Positions 5,394 to 8,188 of a stretch of DNA of 8,188 nt are shown piece by piece. This DNA is from Candidatus Aminicenantota bacterium (GTDB taxonomy: Bacteria > Acidobacteriota > Aminicenantia > Aminicenantales > Aminicenantaceae). The stretch lies in contig JAUWYH010000057.1 in the NCBI GenBank assembly GCA_030615975.1, positions 1 through 8,188 of the forward strand, given 5' to 3'. Numbering within the stretch: position 1 is the first letter of the stretch; the number at the start of each line of letters is the position of its first letter. Position numbers and translations under genes: made by a program. The notes under the pieces were generated by a model. That model was not told where the DNA came from, ran no database searches, and was given only the letters and a program-made list of their open reading frames with translations.

Positions 5394-6299
5394 GTGAAAA
5401 AAGAAGAAATACCAAACAGAATACAAGAATTAAAAAAAGAAAAGAATGTCGTCATTCTCGCTCATAATTATCAGACTGGCGAAGTCCAGGATGTTGCCGA
5501 TTATATCGGCGATTCCTTGGGTTTAAGCCAGAAGGCTGCTCAAGTTGAAGAAAAGATCATTGTCTTTTGTGGAGTTCATTTTATGGCCGAGACAGCTGCA
5601 ATTTTAGCTCCAGAAAAAACGATTCTCATGCCTGATATCAATGCAGGATGTCCGATGGCAGCCATGATTACAGCATCAGAATTAAGAGCGTGGAAGAGGA
5701 ATTACCCTAATAGACAAGTAGTCTGCTATGTCAACACCACGGCTGAGGTTAAGGCAGAGTCTGATATCTGTTGCACATCTTCCAATGCAGTCAGGGTTGT
5801 CAATTCTCTGGATGGAGAAAAGATACTTTTTGTTCCCGATAAAAACCTTGCTTCTTATGTGGCCCGTCATACAAGAAAGAAGATTATTCCTTGGGATGGC
5901 TACTGTTATATCCATAACAATATTCTAGCTAAAGATATCAAGGAGAAAAGAGATCTTCATCCTCAAGCAGAGGTCTGGGTTCATCCAGAATGTCGACCTG
6001 AGGTCATTGATTTAGCAGACAAGGTCCTTTCTACGGGACGAATGATTAAGGAAGCAAACCTTACTGAAAAGAAGGAGATTATCATAGGCACGGAATCGGG
6101 TATCATTTATAGATTGAAGAAGGAGAATCCCAGTAAGAATTTTTATCCAGCCTTAGATCTGGCCTATTGTTATAATATGAAAAAGATAAATCTTTTAAAA
6201 GTTTTAAAATCTTTAGAAAACATGACTTTTCAAGTTAATGTTCCTCTTGAAATCAGTCAAGGAGCAAGAGGAGCTATAGAAAAAATGGTAAAATTATAA
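5394..6299 (+). CDS. nadA: Quinolinate synthase
   Basis: A complete 301-residue NadA of the short bacterial type. It condenses iminoaspartate with dihydroxyacetone phosphate to quinolinate in NAD synthesis, using an oxygen-sensitive [4Fe-4S] cluster held by three cysteines. Those are C86 (DINAGCPMAA), C171 (PWDGYCYIH) and C259 (AYCYNMKKI), with spacing close to that of the Thermotoga-type enzyme. The conserved HPEC is at 197-200. Substrate-site motifs LAHNYQ (22-27), DYIGDSLGLS (36-45), YVNTTAEVKAESD (112-124) and GTESG (232-236) are all present. The start is GTG at 5394; AGGAG lies 12 bases upstream, a little far, but the N-terminal length fits the family. It follows iscU after 71 bases, probably in the same transcription unit. 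No nadB or nadC is visible. NadA depends on the Fe-S machinery encoded just upstream. Confidence 0.97.
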   Translation: MKKEEIPNRIQELKKEKNVVILAHNYQTGEVQDVADYIGDSLGLSQKAAQVEEKIIVFCGVHFMAETAAILAPEKTILMPDINAGCPMAAMITASELRAWKRNYPNRQVVCYVNTTAEVKAESDICCTSSNAVRVVNSLDGEKILFVPDKNLASYVARHTRKKIIPWDGYCYIHNNILAKDIKEKRDLHPQAEVWVHPECRPEVIDLADKVLSTGRMIKEANLTEKKEIIIGTESGIIYRLKKENPSKNFYPALDLAYCYNMKKINLLKVLKSLENMTFQVNVPLEISQGARGAIEKMVKL

Positions 6300-6312
6300 G
6301 GAGAGAAAATAG

Positions 6313-6606
6313 CCGGGATCATCCGTTGCCAACCGCAAGATTGGTCTGGGTATTATGGGTTTTGCTGATTTGCTGATAAAACTCGGTATTTCCTATACTA
6401 GCGAGGAGGCTATCCAATTGGCTCTGAAGATTATGGAGTTTTTTCACAAAGAATCTCTGAAGGCTTCTTTATCTTTGTGTTATCTTTTGATTCAAGAGCT
6501 GGACATGAGAGAAGAGAAGATATTCGCTTTATCTCTGCCGAATCAGAATTTTCAGGAGGATGTCTTTCTGGGATGTGTCCATTTTGAAAGGACGGAAAGA
6601 AATTGA
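6313..6606 (+). pseudogene. Truncated relic of B12-dependent (class II) ribonucleotide reductase
   Basis: From 6325 the plus strand encodes VANRKIGLGIMGFADLLIKL, then GISYTSEEAIQLALKIMEFF and HKESLKASLSL. This closely matches the core of vitamin B12-dependent (NrdJ-type) ribonucleotide reductase, where 'ANRKIGLGxMGFADLLxxLGIxYxSEEA' is characteristic. It covers only about 50 residues of a protein normally 700 or more. An in-frame TAG lies at 6310-6312. After about 6477 the similarity fades into a tail I do not recognise (CYLLIQELDMREEKIF...ERTERN). The open frame from ATG 6355 is 83 codons and its TGA overlaps the TTG start of nth. It lacks the radical-bearing and redox cysteines, so it cannot be an enzyme. 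An SD-like AAGGAGA just after the nadA stop (6298-6304) has no start codon at the right distance. The gap between nadA and nth holds nothing else I can identify. Confidence 0.7.
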
Positions 6607-7265
6607 AAGGAGCTAAAAAAAGAATAGGAGGAATCATAAAGATATTGCGCAAAAATTACTCTCATAGTCGCACAGCCCTTCAATTTGAAACCCCTCTTCA
6701 AATTCTGGTGTCCACAATCTTATCTGCTCAATGCACAGATGAAAAAGTAAATGAGATTATACCCTCTCTTTTTCGAAAATACAGGAATGCCAAAGATTTT
6801 GCTTCCGCCGACAAAGAAAAATTAGAAGAGGAAATCAGGTCTACAGGTTTTTTCAGGAACAAAGCAAGAAGCATTATTAACGCCAGTAAAAAGATCGTGG
6901 ATGATTTCGAGGGAGTCGTTCCTGAAAAAATGGAGGACCTCCTCAAACTCCCAGGTGTAGCCAGAAAAACAGCAAATATCGTACTCTCCAGCGCTTTTAG
7001 AAAAGCTGAAGGGATTGCTGTTGATACCCATGTCAGGCGGCTAGCGCAAAGATTGGGCTTAAGCAAAGAAAAGGATCCAGATAAAGTTGAAAGGGATCTG
7101 ATGAGTTTCGTTCCGAAGAAGGAATGGCTTGATTTCAATTATATGCTTGTCAATCATGGCCGGAAAGTCTGCCAGGCTCGAAAGCCAAATTGCCCTTCAT
7201 GTGTAATCAGCCATCTTTGTCCTTCAGCCGAAGATTTTTATCCTGATATCAAGCTAAATCCTTAA
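6603..7265 (+). CDS. nth: Endonuclease III (DNA glycosylase/AP lyase)
   Basis: A complete 220-residue Nth. It removes oxidised pyrimidines and cuts the abasic site in base-excision repair. The helix-hairpin-helix LPGVARKTAN (116-125) holds the catalytic lysine K122. The catalytic aspartate D141 is in VDTHVRRLAQRLGL. LSAQCTDEKVN (40-50) is the conserved substrate-recognition segment. The C-terminal [4Fe-4S] loop has the exact C-x6-C-x2-C-x5-C spacing (C190, C197, C200, C206). The start is TTG at 6603, with AAAGGA (6587-6592) ten bases upstream. A later TTG at 6645 follows AGGAGG (6626-6631) but would trim the first helix, which the family normally has. The start overlaps the stop of the ribonucleotide reductase relic (TTGA). 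It needs a [4Fe-4S] cluster, so it is another client of the nearby assembly genes. Confidence 0.96.
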   Translation: MKGAKKRIGGIIKILRKNYSHSRTALQFETPLQILVSTILSAQCTDEKVNEIIPSLFRKYRNAKDFASADKEKLEEEIRSTGFFRNKARSIINASKKIVDDFEGVVPEKMEDLLKLPGVARKTANIVLSSAFRKAEGIAVDTHVRRLAQRLGLSKEKDPDKVERDLMSFVPKKEWLDFNYMLVNHGRKVCQARKPNCPSCVISHLCPSAEDFYPDIKLNP

Positions 7266-7307
7266 GGAGACATTATCGAAATTTATGAAGCGTAAAAGGT
7301 CCTCAGA

Positions 7308-8188
7308 GTGATTAAAGAAGCCATGCTTTATCGTCCTCTTTCTGAAAAGAAAGTCTCTTGCTTTCTCTGCCATCATTATTGTCAGATTGCCGATTCAAAA
7401 TTTGGAATTTGTGGAGTGAGAAAGAACGAGGACGGTAAGCTTTATACTCATGTTTACGGAGAGGTCATAGCTTCGCACGTGGATCCCATCGAGAAAAAAC
7501 CTCTTTATCATTTTTTACCAGGAACAACATCATTTTCCATCGCCACGATTGGATGCAATTTTCGCTGTCCATTTTGTCAAAACTGGCAAATTTCACAAAG
7601 TACGAAAAGAGATAAAAAGAGCACATCAGGCTATAAATTGCTTCCTGAAGATATCGTTTATGAGGCTAAGTCTCGGGGTTGTCAGAGTATTTCTTATACC
7701 TACACAGAACCAACCATTTTTTATGAGTACGCCTACGAGACTGCAAAATTGGCCAAGGAAGAAGGAATCGCCAATGTATTTGTCACCAACGGCTATATGA
7801 CCCCAGAGGCTCTAGAGACCTTTCAGCCTTATTTAGATGCATGCAATGTCGACCTCAAATCCTTCAAAGAAGATTTCTATAAAGAAATATGCCGAGCTCA
7901 TCTTGAGCCGGTTCTCGATTCCATACGTCTGATGAAGAAGTTAAACATTTGGGTTGAAGTCACGACCCTAATCGTTCCAGGTCTTAATGATGGGGAGCAA
8001 GAATTAACACAGATAACTCGTTTTATTTATGATTTGGATCCAGACATTCCCTGGCATATCAGTCGCTTCCATCCCGACTATGAATACACAAACACTCGAG
8101 CTACTCCCATTGAAACTTTGCGGAAAGCTTACACCATCGGCAAGAAAGAAGGTCTTCGATATATTTATATCGGCAATGTTCTGGGAGA
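7308..8188 (+). CDS. AmmeMemoRadiSam-type radical SAM enzyme (AmrS-like), 3' end outside the window
   Basis: An open frame of 293 codons with no stop before the right edge; the family is usually about 330-340 residues, so most of the protein is present. The N-terminal cysteine motif C18-x2-C21-x3-C25 ... C35-G-V-R is typical of this group (CxLCPHxC ... GxCGVR). The radical SAM cluster motif C83-x3-C87-x2-C90 (GCNFRCPFCQNW) follows, then SYTYTEPTIF, FVTNGYMTPEAL, DLKSF and WVEVTTLIVPGLNDG, as in the AmmeMemoRadiSam and pyruvate formate-lyase activase-like enzymes. The substrate is unknown for the family. The GTG at 7308 is preceded by AAAAGG (7294-7299), and the sequence MIKEAMLY matches the family's usual start. 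An in-frame TAA lies at 7293-7295. The partner AMMECR1- and Memo-like genes are not in view. It starts 42 bases after nth and is likely co-transcribed. Confidence 0.88.
   Translation, partial: MIKEAMLYRPLSEKKVSCFLCHHYCQIADSKFGICGVRKNEDGKLYTHVYGEVIASHVDPIEKKPLYHFLPGTTSFSIATIGCNFRCPFCQNWQISQSTKRDKKSTSGYKLLPEDIVYEAKSRGCQSISYTYTEPTIFYEYAYETAKLAKEEGIANVFVTNGYMTPEALETFQPYLDACNVDLKSFKEDFYKEICRAHLEPVLDSIRLMKKLNIWVEVTTLIVPGLNDGEQELTQITRFIYDLDPDIPWHISRFHPDYEYTNTRATPIETLRKAYTIGKKEGLRYIYIGNVLG

Noticed and set aside
6728..7138. 136-codon minus-strand open frame inside nth
   Set aside because: Antisense to conserved catalytic motifs of nth, with serine/leucine-rich shadow composition.
1..8188. CRISPR arrays, tRNA or rRNA genes, insertion sequences
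   Set aside because: No regularly spaced repeats, cloverleaf-like sequences, rRNA motifs, transposase coding or terminal inverted repeats were seen on either strand.

Overview
The window looks like a stretch of chromosome from an AT-rich (roughly 40% G+C, estimated by eye) Gram-negative, probably anaerobic and probably uncultivated bacterium. The outer-membrane type beta-barrel protein argues for a diderm. The anaerobic lifestyle is inferred from the NifS/NifU-type Fe-S machinery, a relic of a class II (B12-dependent) ribonucleotide reductase, and a radical SAM enzyme of the AmmeMemoRadiSam type. I cannot place it in a phylum from sequence alone.

Layout. On the minus strand at the left edge is a VapBC-type toxin-antitoxin pair: a complete ribbon-helix-helix antitoxin, and the first 20 codons of a PIN toxin running off the window. 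A short divergent promoter region (328-454) separates it from a plus-strand gene for a signal-peptide-bearing outer-membrane porin. Everything to the right is on the plus strand: purA; a 404-base gap holding a decayed piece of alanine racemase; then nfu, a NifS/IscS homologue, iscU and nadA; a 303-base gap holding a truncated piece of class II ribonucleotide reductase; nth; and a radical SAM gene (AmrS-like) cut by the right edge.

How the genes work together. The centre is a compact Fe-S cluster assembly module (Nfu carrier, IscS-like protein, IscU scaffold), followed by three genes whose products each need a [4Fe-4S] cluster: quinolinate synthase NadA, endonuclease III and the radical SAM enzyme. 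The most striking observation is that the IscS-like protein has lost the PLP-binding lysine and several other PLP- and substrate-contacting residues, yet keeps the mobile-loop cysteine. Its start-stop-overlapping partner IscU carries an extra C-terminal tail with four CxxC pairs and lacks the usual LPPVK chaperone motif. The pair may therefore be a non-desulfurase Fe-S assembly complex, like the lysine-less IscS described from Archaeoglobus fulgidus.

Two fragments of core enzymes (alanine racemase, B12-dependent ribonucleotide reductase) sit between intact housekeeping genes. They suggest ongoing gene loss or rearrangement at this locus.
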